Assembly (NCBI GenBank): GCA_963727955.1
Contig: CAVSII010000005.1
Coordinates: forward strand, 62,001 to 126,000
Source: Bog-756 sp963727955
GTDB lineage: Bacteria; Actinomycetota; Acidimicrobiia; Acidimicrobiales; RAAP-2
DNA length: 64,000 nucleotides
Reading direction: 5' to 3'
Below the pieces are notes generated by a model. That model saw nothing but the letters and a program-made list of their open reading frames with translations. It made no database searches and was not told the DNA's origin. Both the position numbers and the translations under genes were made by a program. This document shows, piece after piece, positions 8,375 to 16,278 of the stretch. Position 1 is the stretch's first letter. Each line of letters opens with the position of its first letter.

Positions 8375-8424
8375 TGCCGGGTCCGGAGCGCAGGTGGCGG
8401 AACCCACACTCAACGGACCCGGCA
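8375..8424. repeat. Inverted repeat, 11-bp perfect stem enclosing a smaller hairpin
   Basis: TGCCGGGTCCG at 8375-8385 is exactly complementary to CGGACCCGGCA at 8414-8424. The 28-nt loop contains a GTGG/CCAC mini-stem. A nested arrangement like this is more suggestive of a folded RNA than of a simple terminator. Confidence 0.75.
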
Positions 8425-8441
8425 GTAAATGGTAGGCGATT

Positions 8442-8460
8442 TTGTCGGTTTAACTGACAA
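8442..8460. promoter_or_regulatory. 19-bp imperfect dyad, operator-like
   Basis: TTGTCGGTTTAACTGACAA has TTGTC/GACAA outer arms and a GTT-T-AAC centre with one mismatched pair. A related TTGTCAA follows at 8471. It could be a regulator-binding site for a promoter in this interval; no partner gene is evident. Confidence 0.4.
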
Positions 8461-8545
8461 TTCTTTGGATTTGTCAAGTCGCGGATTGCCGGTCTAGGCG
8501 GTCGAGGAGGCCAATCTTCAAAATTACAAAGGGCCACACGGCCGG

Positions 8546-9226
8546 TCACGAAGGCTCGGCTGCTCCGACCTTCCCATCCAGCCACTCTCTGAGCGGCCCG
8601 GTGGCTCGAAGGAACTCGACGATCCTGCCCTTGGGTGACGGCGTGGCCAGCCACGCCCCGACCGGCCACTCCTTCCAGGCGGTGAGGCCCTTCATACGGA
8701 GCAGCTCGATCCGGGGGTGGTCCGGCGGGTAGCCCCGGGGGGCCGACTTGAGGGTCTCATGGGAGGACACCTCGATCCGCTTCTTCCGGAGTCCTTGTAC
8801 GAGGCCCACCAGTTGCCCACCGCTCTTGTCGTCGGCAATGGCGGCCCGGAAGCGCGACAGCTGGTCGGAAGACGGCATGTAGAGCCCCGAGCCCACGCCG
8901 AGAGCATCCGAGGACAGCGAGATGTATCCGGCATCGTTGTGGGCGGCGATCGTGGTCTTGTAGGGCGACTTGTCGGAGCTGAAGCGCGTGTCGCGGTAGG
9001 GGCGAAAGATACTTCCCTGACCGAACTCGGTCGCCAACTCGGCCAGCAGGGCCTGCATGGGACGGAGGACGTTGTCCAGATAGAACTCCTTGTGGGCCGT
9101 CCAATAGGCCTTGGTGTTATCCATCTCGAGCTCATCGAAGAACTCGACCACCCCCAGGGGCCACCCCCGAAACGGAGGGGCGTCATCGAGGCGGCGGGAT
9201 GTCGCACGAGTGTGTGCCGGAACCAC
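8546..9226 (-). CDS. DUF2461 (TIGR02453-type) protein
   Basis: Up to 226 residues. The family core starts near PFRGWPLGVVEFFDELEMDN, so the first 15 or so residues may be 5' non-coding and the true start may lie downstream. Conserved blocks include YWTAHKEFY, FRPYRDTRFSSDKSPYKT, and the C-terminal RIELLRMKGLTAWKEWP. DUF2461 proteins are widespread and uncharacterised; no catalytic residues are established. The gene is divergent from the NUDIX gene and convergent with the MaoC pair across the non-coding interval. Confidence 0.85.
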   Translation of the reverse strand: MVPAHTRATSRRLDDAPPFRGWPLGVVEFFDELEMDNTKAYWTAHKEFYLDNVLRPMQALLAELATEFGQGSIFRPYRDTRFSSDKSPYKTTIAAHNDAGYISLSSDALGVGSGLYMPSSDQLSRFRAAIADDKSGGQLVGLVQGLRKKRIEVSSHETLKSAPRGYPPDHPRIELLRMKGLTAWKEWPVGAWLATPSPKGRIVEFLRATGPLREWLDGKVGAAEPS

Positions 9227-9339
9227 CGCGCCAGACTATTGCGCGGGCGTCTCGACCAACGTGAGCTCGCTCCACACGAGCGCCTTCTAGGGCACCAGTT
9301 CCGGCCGATTTCGCTGGCCCGTCAGGTATGAGTCACGCT

Positions 9340-9358
9340 TACCCCAAATGGGTACCAT
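9340..9358 (+). promoter_or_regulatory. Dyad overlapping a -10 element ahead of a leaderless NUDIX gene
   Basis: TACCC-CAAAT-GGGTA (9340-9354) is an inverted repeat with 5-bp arms. It overlaps TACCAT (9353-9358), a TANNNT -10 element ending 6 nt before the GTG start at 9365. That spacing fits a leaderless transcript. A protein bound to the dyad would block RNA polymerase. Confidence 0.45.
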
Positions 9359-9364
9359 GATCGG

Positions 9365-10096
9365 GTGCCCTCCAGAGCCGGCGTCCCACATGGCTACGAT
9401 CCGCGTGCCTTCCCGCCGGTGGCGGTCACCGTCGACATGGTGGTTCTGACTATCGCCGGGGGAGAGCTGCAGGTGCTCCTCATCGAACGGGGCGCCGAAC
9501 CGTACGAGGGACGGTGGGCGCTTCCCGGTGGCTTCATCCACGAAGATGAGGACTTGGACGACGCCGCCCAACGGGAGCTCAGCGAGGAGACGGGGACGGA
9601 CCTCGCCCCCTACCTGCAACAGTTCCACGCATACGGAAAACCCGGTCGTGATCCCCGTATGCGTGTCGTGACCGTCGCCTATCTTGCTGTGGTCCCCCGG
9701 GTGGGCCGGGTTTCGGCCGGGACGGATGCCCGGCGGGCTGAGCTGGTATCGGTTGAGAAGGCGTTGAGGGGCAGTGGTCGCCGCCGCCTGGCGTTCGACC
9801 ACAAGACCATCTTGGGTAGTGCAGTCGACCGGGCTCGGTCGTTACTGGAGACGACGTCGATCGCCACCGCCTTCGTGGGTGATCCGTTCACACTTTCCGA
9901 ACTGCGCAGTGTCTACGAGGCTGTCTGGGGCCAGTCCCTCGATCCTGGGAACTTCCGGCGCAAGGTCCTCTCTACCCCCGGCTTTGTCGTGGCCACCGGG
10001 CGGCGCGCCCAACCCGGACCCGAAGGCGGAAAACCGCCGGATTTGTTCCGCCGGGGCAGGATGACCCAGCTTGACCCTGCTCTGCGACGCGCCTAG
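9365..10096 (+). CDS. NUDIX-domain protein with C-terminal winged helix (NrtR-like)
   Basis: 243 residues. The NUDIX domain covers about residues 18-150, with the box running from Gly56 through Glu62, REL (70-72) and EE (74-75) to Gly77, intact except for Thr at the last hydrophobic position. The C-terminal segment FTLSELRSVYEAVWG ... NFRRKVLSTPG (about 180-215) matches the winged helix of the NrtR/ADP-ribose-sensing regulators of NAD metabolism. It could be a hydrolase, a repressor, or both. No NAD biosynthesis gene is adjacent. The GTG start is supported by a -10 element 6 nt upstream; the nearby ATG codons are out of frame. Confidence 0.85.
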   Translation: MPSRAGVPHGYDPRAFPPVAVTVDMVVLTIAGGELQVLLIERGAEPYEGRWALPGGFIHEDEDLDDAAQRELSEETGTDLAPYLQQFHAYGKPGRDPRMRVVTVAYLAVVPRVGRVSAGTDARRAELVSVEKALRGSGRRRLAFDHKTILGSAVDRARSLLETTSIATAFVGDPFTLSELRSVYEAVWGQSLDPGNFRRKVLSTPGFVVATGRRAQPGPEGGKPPDLFRRGRMTQLDPALRRA

Positions 10097-10211
10097 AAAT
10101 CTGGGTCAAAAGTCAGTGGGTGTCTGAGTCTGCCAGGCCGACCACGGGCTCATCACACGATGGGCTCCGGGTGCGGTACCAGTGGACCTCATTGAGAACG
10201 GGTAGGTATCG

Positions 10212-11909
10212 ATGAGTTACGACGTCTTCATCTCCTACTCCCATGACGGAGATGACCGGGTTGCCGAGGCGGTACGCGAAGCCCTGACCCGGTTTGCCAA
10301 GCCGTGGTGGCGACGGCGGGCGTTGCGCGTGTTCCTCGACCGCAGTGTCCTATCCGCCAACCCGGGAATGTGGTCGTCCATTGCCAAAGCGCTGGACGAG
10401 TCGGCATGGATGATCCTGCTGGCTTCTCCCGAATCGGCAGGTTCAGAATGGGTCAACCGGGAGGTTTCGTACTGGCTTGGCCGTCGGGGGGCCGATCGGT
10501 TGATCGTGGCCATCACCGCGGGACGGTGTCGCTGGAACGAAGAGCTGGGTGGGTTCGATCCGGACAGCGACGCCGTACCTGCTGCGCTGCGAGGGATCCA
10601 CCGAGAAGAGCCCCGGCACGTCGACCTCAGTTGGGCGAGGCAGGACCAGCGTCTCGATCTCCACAATTCCAGGTTCCGCGCACAGATCGCTGAACTGGCC
10701 TCGCCCGCCCGCGGTATCAGCAAAGAGGACCTCGACGGGATCGATCTCGAGGAGCATCGGAGAACGAGGCGTTCCGTCGGTGTCATGGCACTGGTCTTCG
10801 CTGTGCTCTTCGCCGCCTCGACCGTCGCGGGGTTGATCGCCGTCCGTCAAACTCGGATCGCCCGGTCGAGTACCTCCGATTCCGACTTCCAACGGATCGA
10901 ATCACAATCTTCCGATGTCTTGTCTTCGAACCCAAGTCTCGGTCTCCTGCTTGCGGTGGAAGGACGGGAACTTCGGGACAACGCCACCAGCCGAAGCCAG
11001 TTGCTGGCCGCCTTGCAGGACGAACGGGGCTATCTCGGGCAGGTGGCGACAGAAGCTCTTCCCGTCGATGTCGACCTCCTCAACGACCAGACGGCCGTTT
11101 ACACGACCAATCACGCGTCACTCGGATTCGTCTCGTTGCAGACGGGCAGGCCCTATGGCCATCTGTTGACGCTCGGTAGGCGGACAGGTGACCGGGCGGT
11201 CATACGGATTGCCAAGGATCCGAGCCGCACGGCCACCAACCCGATGGTGGTGGCCCGGCTGGATACCGGTCAGATCTGGCGGATCAATCCTCGGACCTAC
11301 GAACCACTCGGGGCGCCCATTGACACCGGTGGACCGATCTTTGCCATCGCCTCGAGCCAACGCTTGGGATTGCTGGCTGTCGGAAGGGCCGGAGGGACAG
11401 TTGAGATCCTGAGCGATGGAGGATCCGTCCTGCGAGTCGTCCCTCCCCCCGCCCAGGTCACACCCGACCCCTACCTCATACCCCCGAGTGTTGCCGACTC
11501 CTACTACGGAGCCGGTCTCGTGCGGATGGAGGCGGCAGACACGGAGGCCCTGGCGTTCAGTCCGGTGAAAGCGGAACTGGCGATCGAACGGATCGGAAGT
11601 GTCGAGCGAGTCGATCTGAACAGCGGGACCACCGTATCGATGGATTTTGGGCAAACCCCCTCATATCCTCCATCGTGGGACGAGTCGTTGGCCTACAGCC
11701 CTGACGGGACTGAGCTGCTGGCTTCGGAGCCGACGAGCCTGGCCGAGAATTCGGGACAGGGTCTGGAGCAGCTTGAAGCGTTCGATCTGAGTACTGGCGG
11801 GCAGCTCTGGAGCAAACAGACGCAGACCGGGTCGAGTCTGTTTTCCAACAACGGCAACGCCGTTTATGTGGTCGACTCGGCCAGCAATGTGTGTTGGTCG
11901 TCGTGTTGA
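10212..11909 (+). CDS. TIR-domain membrane protein with truncated beta-propeller C-terminus
   Basis: 565 residues. The TIR domain (1 to about 140) begins YDVFISYSHDGDD and carries SEWVNRE; Glu84 is the expected NADase glutamate of the S-x-W-x-x-x-E pattern. A single membrane helix follows at about 189-211 (VMALVFAVLFAASTVAGL). After it comes a region typical of large actinobacterial TIR/WD40 proteins (NPSLGLLLAVEGREL), then propeller-like blades. The last blade breaks off at YVVDSASNV and the frame ends five codons later, exactly where a second propeller gene runs in from the other strand. Relatives are usually much longer, so the C-terminus is probably lost. TIR proteins can act in NAD-consuming immunity or signalling, but no partner gene is adjacent. 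Confidence 0.8.
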   Translation: MSYDVFISYSHDGDDRVAEAVREALTRFAKPWWRRRALRVFLDRSVLSANPGMWSSIAKALDESAWMILLASPESAGSEWVNREVSYWLGRRGADRLIVAITAGRCRWNEELGGFDPDSDAVPAALRGIHREEPRHVDLSWARQDQRLDLHNSRFRAQIAELASPARGISKEDLDGIDLEEHRRTRRSVGVMALVFAVLFAASTVAGLIAVRQTRIARSSTSDSDFQRIESQSSDVLSSNPSLGLLLAVEGRELRDNATSRSQLLAALQDERGYLGQVATEALPVDVDLLNDQTAVYTTNHASLGFVSLQTGRPYGHLLTLGRRTGDRAVIRIAKDPSRTATNPMVVARLDTGQIWRINPRTYEPLGAPIDTGGPIFAIASSQRLGLLAVGRAGGTVEILSDGGSVLRVVPPPAQVTPDPYLIPPSVADSYYGAGLVRMEAADTEALAFSPVKAELAIERIGSVERVDLNSGTTVSMDFGQTPSYPPSWDESLAYSPDGTELLASEPTSLAENSGQGLEQLEAFDLSTGGQLWSKQTQTGSSLFSNNGNAVYVVDSASNVCWSSC

Positions 11910-12502
11910 TCACATATACGTCGGGCGAGGCCAGGACCAGGACCTCCGAGCCATTGGCGGTCACGGCCACCGAGGTCGGATCCGAGCCGACCGGAATTTG
12001 ACTACCGACAGTGGCAAGCGCGGCGATATTGATCACGCTGACCGAATTGCTGTCGGCGTTGGCTACGTAGGCCTTGGTTCCATCGGGAGTGATGGCGATG
12101 GCGTCGGGAAGGGTCCCCGGCAATGTTGGCATTGGTGACCGTATTGGTGACTGTGGAGATTGCAGCTACCCCGGTGCTGGTGGCGACCAGGGCGATCTCT
12201 CCGTTGGGGGTTACGGCCACTGCGCTCGGCTCCAAAAACTCATTACCCGGGATCGGAATCTTGGTGGAGGGGTAGACCGGCGAGGATGACGGAGGAGACC
12301 CCACATACAGATAGTTCTGAGGCCCGCCGGGGGTGTAGAGCGTCTGTTGGGGACTGGTGGGTGTTTGGGCGGCAAGGTTCTGAGGTGAGCTGACCGCCCC
12401 CACCGCCGCTCCCGCTGTCGACCCGAACGGTTGCCAGGCAAGGGCCCCGGCGCAAACGAGGATGCCTGCCATCAAAGTACCCACGCGTGAATGCCGCCTC
12501 AT
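11896..12502 (-). pseudogene. Secreted YVTN-type beta-propeller protein, frameshifted and truncated
   Basis: From the ATG at 12502 (AAAGGA ribosome-binding site 6 nt upstream) comes a signal peptide, MRRHSRVGTLMAGILVCAGAL, then propeller blades such as AVTPNGEIALVATSTG. At about 12115-12118 the frame breaks. The next blade (GTLPDAIAITPDGTKAYVAN) is in the neighbouring frame and is restored by removing one base from a run of four C/G. The protein then stops resembling a propeller at VINTTTNT, near 11896, where the sequence becomes the antisense of the TIR gene. A consensus promoter lies upstream, so the 5' end looks intact. Either a degraded gene or an assembly artefact. Confidence 0.75.
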
Positions 12503-12578
12503 GTTTGGTCCTTTCGCCGACCGCTCAGCAGCTCTGGCGAGTTCCCGCCTCACCGCCCGGTCACTGCCTTTCTCCCCG

Positions 12579-12606
12579 ATTATAAGTCACTATGACATTA
12601 AGTCAA
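12579..12606 (-). promoter_or_regulatory. Consensus-type sigma-A promoter for the propeller gene
   Basis: On the minus strand TTGACT (12601-12606) is followed by a 16-bp spacer and a perfect TATAAT (12579-12584). The spacer contains a second copy of GTGACTTA-like sequence. Transcription would start near 12572, giving a leader of about 70 nt before the ATG at 12502. It is the closest match to a vegetative consensus promoter that I found in the window. Confidence 0.7.
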
Positions 12607-12689
12607 AGAGATCAGGGGTCGGAGATGTCGCAGTCTCGTGATGCTGGGCGGGCAGAGAGGCTCGACAGGAACGCAGAGGGGGCGAGCGG

Positions 12690-13610
12690 TTACCTGACGG
12701 GCGGCGGGTTTCCCTCGGCACTGGCGGTCAGGGCGGGATCCCAGTCACACAGAGAGCACGCACGGAGGAAGGCCGAGTGAGCGAAAACCAGTGCGGTCGC
12801 CCGCGGGTCCGAGCTCTGGCAGACGTCCTTCCAGTCCAGAATGAACTCACCGAGAGTTGCATCCCAATGGGCGGATTCGGGCGACAACGTGGCCCCCTGG
12901 AATCCGGCGGGGGACGGGTGTGTGTAGGCATAGAAGGCGGCTTTGCCGTATCTCGGGTCGCCCGGCCACCAGCCGACGGCCACCTCCTGCGCATCCATGG
13001 CATTCCGCATGATGAAGTCATCTGACGGCGGATCGGCCGACAGGCCCGAAAAGAGACTTACGGCCAGGTCGAAAGAGCCCCACCAGGCGTTCACCGGTGT
13101 GGATCGGCCCCGGTAGGCGGCTCGGAACGAAGCCAGGACCAGCGCCGCCTGGGTAGCCGCGGCGAAATAGGTGGCGACCTGATCCGGATCGTACGTGGCG
13201 TGCTGCTCATCGGCGTCGAGCGGTGTGCCCCAGGAGACTTCCTGGGGTTTCAGATTCACGGTCACCGGTCCCACGATGTCATGGACGGCACCCAAGAGCT
13301 CCCGGGTTACGGCGCCCACCGAACGATCAGGGACGAGGGAGACCCGGCCCACTTCACCGTTGCTGGATTCGACCACTGCCTGGTGAGTCCGCAAATCGAG
13401 GAGAACCACGAACGCACCCGACCCGTTGGGAGCCGGCAGTGGAGCGGTCTCCCATCCCCTCGCCGTCAGACGCAGGGCGGCGTGTTGGAGTTGCGGTTCG
13501 GGTGGGGCCAGGGCGACGCACAGCTTGCCCAGTACCTGCGTGTGCGCATGCAGAGTGTCGCAGGTCTCCGCCCATTCGGTGTAGGACATATCGGGCCAGG
13601 TGGAAGGCAT
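12690..13610 (-). CDS. DUF5996-family protein
   Basis: About 306 residues if started at MPSTWPDMSYTEWAET (ATG 13610). An ATG at 13658 is possible and would overlap the preceding gene by 25 nt; neither has a strong ribosome-binding site. The family pattern is visible: W-P..EWAETCDTLHAHTQVLGKLCVALAPPEPQ, then LTARGWETAP, AYRGRSTPVNAWWGSFDLAVSLFSG and FYAYTHPSPAGF. DUF5996 proteins have no assigned function. It follows the beta-helix gene on the same strand by 24 nt and may be co-transcribed with it. Confidence 0.83.
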   Translation of the reverse strand: MPSTWPDMSYTEWAETCDTLHAHTQVLGKLCVALAPPEPQLQHAALRLTARGWETAPLPAPNGSGAFVVLLDLRTHQAVVESSNGEVGRVSLVPDRSVGAVTRELLGAVHDIVGPVTVNLKPQEVSWGTPLDADEQHATYDPDQVATYFAAATQAALVLASFRAAYRGRSTPVNAWWGSFDLAVSLFSGLSADPPSDDFIMRNAMDAQEVAVGWWPGDPRYGKAAFYAYTHPSPAGFQGATLSPESAHWDATLGEFILDWKDVCQSSDPRATALVFAHSAFLRACSLCDWDPALTASAEGNPPPVR

Positions 13611-13633
13611 GATGGAAACGTTAACAAGCCGGG

Positions 13634-15454
13634 TCACGGGATCGAGTGGCTCGGACATTTGCCCGAGAAAGACCCGACTTCGCTGTCGGCGTCCCATCCG
13701 TGGCCGTTGCCTGCATGCCACTCGGCCAGGGTGAGCCAGTTGTCCTTCGGAAGGGCGAAATTCCCGTTGACGGTGTTGGTGGCTGTGGACAGGTCCCCGT
13801 AGTCGTTGCAGTCGACGGTGTTCACCGATCTCTTCTTCGGCTGCTTGTCCACCTCGAACAGTGGGTTGTACCGATCGGACGCTCCCAGCCCCTCGATGGT
13901 GTTGTGCCAGATTTCGACATTCGACCAGATCCCGCCCAGATCCACGACGGGCATCCCGTACGCCGGGGTCAGGAAGTACTGACTCTGGTTCTGGAAAGTG
14001 TTGTCGTGAACGTAGACATCGGTGATCGACGCCCCCGAGCCAAAGGCATCGATATACAGGGCATAGGGGTCGTGGCCGGCCACACTCGATGAACCGGCGA
14101 ATCCCGGAGGCTCAGTGCCCTGGCTCGGGTCACCGAACGACGTGCCCGGGTCTTGGTGCACCGTGTTGTCCGACACCAACAGATGATCGGTCTCCTTCTT
14201 TCTGGTCTCGACGTCGAGGTTGATCCCCTGGTCGCAGTTCCATACGGTGTTCGACCCGAACCAGATGTAGGAACCCCCGTCGTCGTAGAGCCCAGCCGCG
14301 TTTTCGGGGAGGGGGCCACAGGTACCGGTCGATGCGTCCCACTTGCCGTAGGCCGCGTTGGACTCGGTGTCGATGTCGAAAACCGTGTTGTGGAAGACGT
14401 AGCCGTGGCTGGCCTGGGCACCCCCGGTCTCCCAGCCGATCGTGTCGAGGCCGATGTTGTCGGCATTGTCGATGACATTGTCGGCCGCCAAAAAGTCTTC
14501 GAGGGCACCGTTGAAGGTGACGGTCTCGCTCTGTCCGGTCCGCGTCCCGGTGACGGTGTTCCCCTCGACCACCACATGCTGCAGTTTCTGTGAGGTTGCC
14601 TGACCGCCGGCGATGACAGCGATCCCGTAGGCGTCGACATTCTCATTGTTGCAATACTGCTTTGTGGTGTAGTTCTCGTCGGCCGTGTTGGTGATGTCCT
14701 TGACGGTGTTGTCGAGGATGTAGATGTCGCTGCATGAACCATCATTCACGAAGCAGGCCGACAGATGGGGCACCACGTTCGGGTTGGTCTTCCGGGTGTC
14801 ACTGCGCGTCGTGACGTAGATGCCGGCGGGCGACTGGCCGGTACCGTCGAAGGTGTAGTTCTCGACCGTCAGGCCGTAGATCTCCACGCTCCTCGAGTCG
14901 ACGATGCTGATGCCGCCGGTGTCCGACCAGTACTGGTTCGGATCGGTATCGGCGGGCAGTACGGTGCCGAGGTCGAAGGTGGCTGTCTCGCCCGGCGCGG
15001 GAGCGACTTCCAACAGCGCGGTACTGGTCTTCGACCACACATGCAGTGGGTTGGAGAAGGTCCCGGAGAGACAGACGACGGTGGGCGCGGTGATCGTGTT
15101 CTCCTCGGCGGCGATCCAGGCGTTGACGGTGGCCGAGGTCGCTCCGGCGCCGGAGACGAAGGTGACCGTGCACGACGTCGGTGGAGCGATGGCTGAACCG
15201 GTGGGAGTCGCCGGGTTCGGGATGAGACCGTCACCGTCGGAGGGCGCCCGTCCCTGTGGCTCGACGGGGAAATTGCCGGCCTCGACCGGTGGCGTGGGCT
15301 GGGTGATGACGTCGGCCGCCGCCACCCTTTGACGGGCGGCAACCGCGGCACCGTCCTTTCCGTGCCACGGCATTGCCCCGGCGGTGCTCACCGAGGACAC
15401 CGAGCTGGCCACCACGGCGACGGCGGTCAACGCCGCCATCCGGATCACCGCCAT
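13634..15454 (-). CDS. Secreted right-handed parallel beta-helix protein
   Basis: 606 residues. The N-terminal hydrophobic segment AALTAVAVVASSVSSV, ending near STAGA, is a signal peptide. From about residue 180 the chain is a series of short beta-helix coils of the form VEIYGLTVENYTF, IYILDNTVKDI, VVVEGNTVTG, YVFHNTVFDI and HLLVSDNTVHQD, typical of pectin-lyase-like folds with N-T-V turns. Several Cys residues suggest disulfides outside the cell. No polysaccharide-lyase catalytic triad could be assigned. It is probably a cell-surface or exported carbohydrate-binding or -cleaving protein. Confidence 0.85.
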   Translation of the reverse strand: MAVIRMAALTAVAVVASSVSSVSTAGAMPWHGKDGAAVAARQRVAAADVITQPTPPVEAGNFPVEPQGRAPSDGDGLIPNPATPTGSAIAPPTSCTVTFVSGAGATSATVNAWIAAEENTITAPTVVCLSGTFSNPLHVWSKTSTALLEVAPAPGETATFDLGTVLPADTDPNQYWSDTGGISIVDSRSVEIYGLTVENYTFDGTGQSPAGIYVTTRSDTRKTNPNVVPHLSACFVNDGSCSDIYILDNTVKDITNTADENYTTKQYCNNENVDAYGIAVIAGGQATSQKLQHVVVEGNTVTGTRTGQSETVTFNGALEDFLAADNVIDNADNIGLDTIGWETGGAQASHGYVFHNTVFDIDTESNAAYGKWDASTGTCGPLPENAAGLYDDGGSYIWFGSNTVWNCDQGINLDVETRKKETDHLLVSDNTVHQDPGTSFGDPSQGTEPPGFAGSSSVAGHDPYALYIDAFGSGASITDVYVHDNTFQNQSQYFLTPAYGMPVVDLGGIWSNVEIWHNTIEGLGASDRYNPLFEVDKQPKKRSVNTVDCNDYGDLSTATNTVNGNFALPKDNWLTLAEWHAGNGHGWDADSEVGSFSGKCPSHSIP

Positions 15455-15654
15455 CGGCCCCTCCTCTCTCGGTGCGGATCACAATTGGGGAGACGATCCC
15501 CGGACCGACGCTGTCAACCGGGCTGGTTGTCTCGGACGGGCCCGGTCCGGCCCTACCCCGGAACCCTGCCTCTTCGACCCGGCCACGACGCTACTTCTCC
15601 CGGCTCCGTTCGACGGGTCGACCGGCCGACCCGGGCCGGCACACTTATCCGCAA

Positions 15655-15684
15655 CGTGTGAACTACATCAATGTAGTTCGACAC
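15655..15684. promoter_or_regulatory. Long palindrome upstream of the XRE regulator
   Basis: GAACTACAT (15660-15668), CA, then ATGTAGTTC (15671-15679) form a perfect dyad. The pairing continues outward as CGTGT/ACACG with a single unpaired G, giving 14-bp arms. It lies 65-95 nt before the XRE gene start in an otherwise featureless 294-bp gap, and 200 bp before the divergent beta-helix gene. The best guess is an operator for the adjacent XRE protein. Confidence 0.7.
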
Positions 15685-15748
15685 GCGGCACAACCGACTT
15701 CACGATCCCCCCTTGTCAGCTCTACAAGCACAGGAGTAGCGTGAACAA

Positions 15749-16159
15749 GTGGTGGATACAAATGAGTACTCAGTGGAGGGGCCGGACCAGCTGGCCCAGC
15801 GCATCCGCACCTACCGCGCAGGGCACGGGATGACCCAGCGGGAACTGGCCGACCAACTGGGTGTGACCCAGCAGTCCGTCGCCCGGTGGGAGCAGGGCTC
15901 TCCACCGAGGAATTACATGGTTCGGGTCATCGAATCGCTTTTGGCGGAGGCTGGCTCTGACGACCACTCGGGTGACCTGGCGGAGATCATCGGCATCCGT
16001 CCTCCTGTGGCCGGGCCCGTCCAGACCCGCGGTGCCGAGGATGCCCGAAAGACTTACGTGCAGGGTTGCCTCAAGCTCCTGGGTCGCGGCGAACGGCTAC
16101 CCAACCGAGTGCTCCTGTTGCTGGCCGACGAGCTGGGCTGGGGCGCCGACGACGACTGA
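15749..16159 (+). CDS. XRE-family helix-turn-helix regulator
   Basis: About 136 residues. The HTH (about 15-65) is clear: LAQRIRTYRAGHGMTQRELADQLGVTQQSVARWEQG. The C-terminal 70 residues contain RKTYVQGCLKLLGRGERLPNRVLLLLADELGW and match no domain I know. Two consecutive GTG codons at 15749 and 15752 could start it; the ribosome-binding site (AGGAG, 15732-15736) is rather far from both, so the start is uncertain. Divergent from the beta-helix gene with a strong palindrome in between, it may control that gene, itself, or both. Confidence 0.82.
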   Translation: MVDTNEYSVEGPDQLAQRIRTYRAGHGMTQRELADQLGVTQQSVARWEQGSPPRNYMVRVIESLLAEAGSDDHSGDLAEIIGIRPPVAGPVQTRGAEDARKTYVQGCLKLLGRGERLPNRVLLLLADELGWGADDD

Positions 16160-16182
16160 GTCGAGCGACGACTGAGTCGAGC
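16151..16182 (+). repeat. Tandem 16-bp duplication across the XRE stop codon
   Basis: GACGACTGAGTCGAGC occurs twice back to back (16151-16166 and 16167-16182), followed by partial copies (GACGAGG). The first copy contains the stop codon of the XRE gene. It looks like a replication-slippage duplication. Confidence 0.85.
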
Positions 16183-16278
16183 GACGAGGTCAGTCCAACG
16201 ACGAGGTGAGGGCCGAGAGGGACGTCAGAGCCGCCATTCCCCCTTCTTCCTTGCTGCTTCATTCCGGCACCGCACCGG

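Larger units (their letters stand above)
8012..8545. other. Non-coding interval between convergent genes with several stem-loops (candidate structured RNA)
   Basis: 534 bp between two convergent genes, with no convincing reading frame and clearly more A and T than its surroundings (for example 8103-8140 and 8440-8530). It holds a series of inverted repeats, listed separately. Two convergent terminators would not need this length. A TTGACA hexamer occurs on the plus strand at 8220-8225 and another on the minus strand near 8473, but neither has a well-placed -10 partner that I can see. A regulatory RNA, a decayed mobile element or simple intergenic drift are all possible. Confidence 0.45.

Noticed and set aside
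8102..8428. Possible small gene in the hairpin-rich interval
   Set aside because: The frame has no ribosome-binding site, no protein-like pattern and runs straight through the stem-loops.
10212..11909. Thoeris-type or other complete TIR defence system
   Set aside because: No SIR2, ThsA-like, caspase or CRISPR-linked partner is next to it; neighbours are NUDIX and a propeller pseudogene, so only the TIR gene itself is supported.
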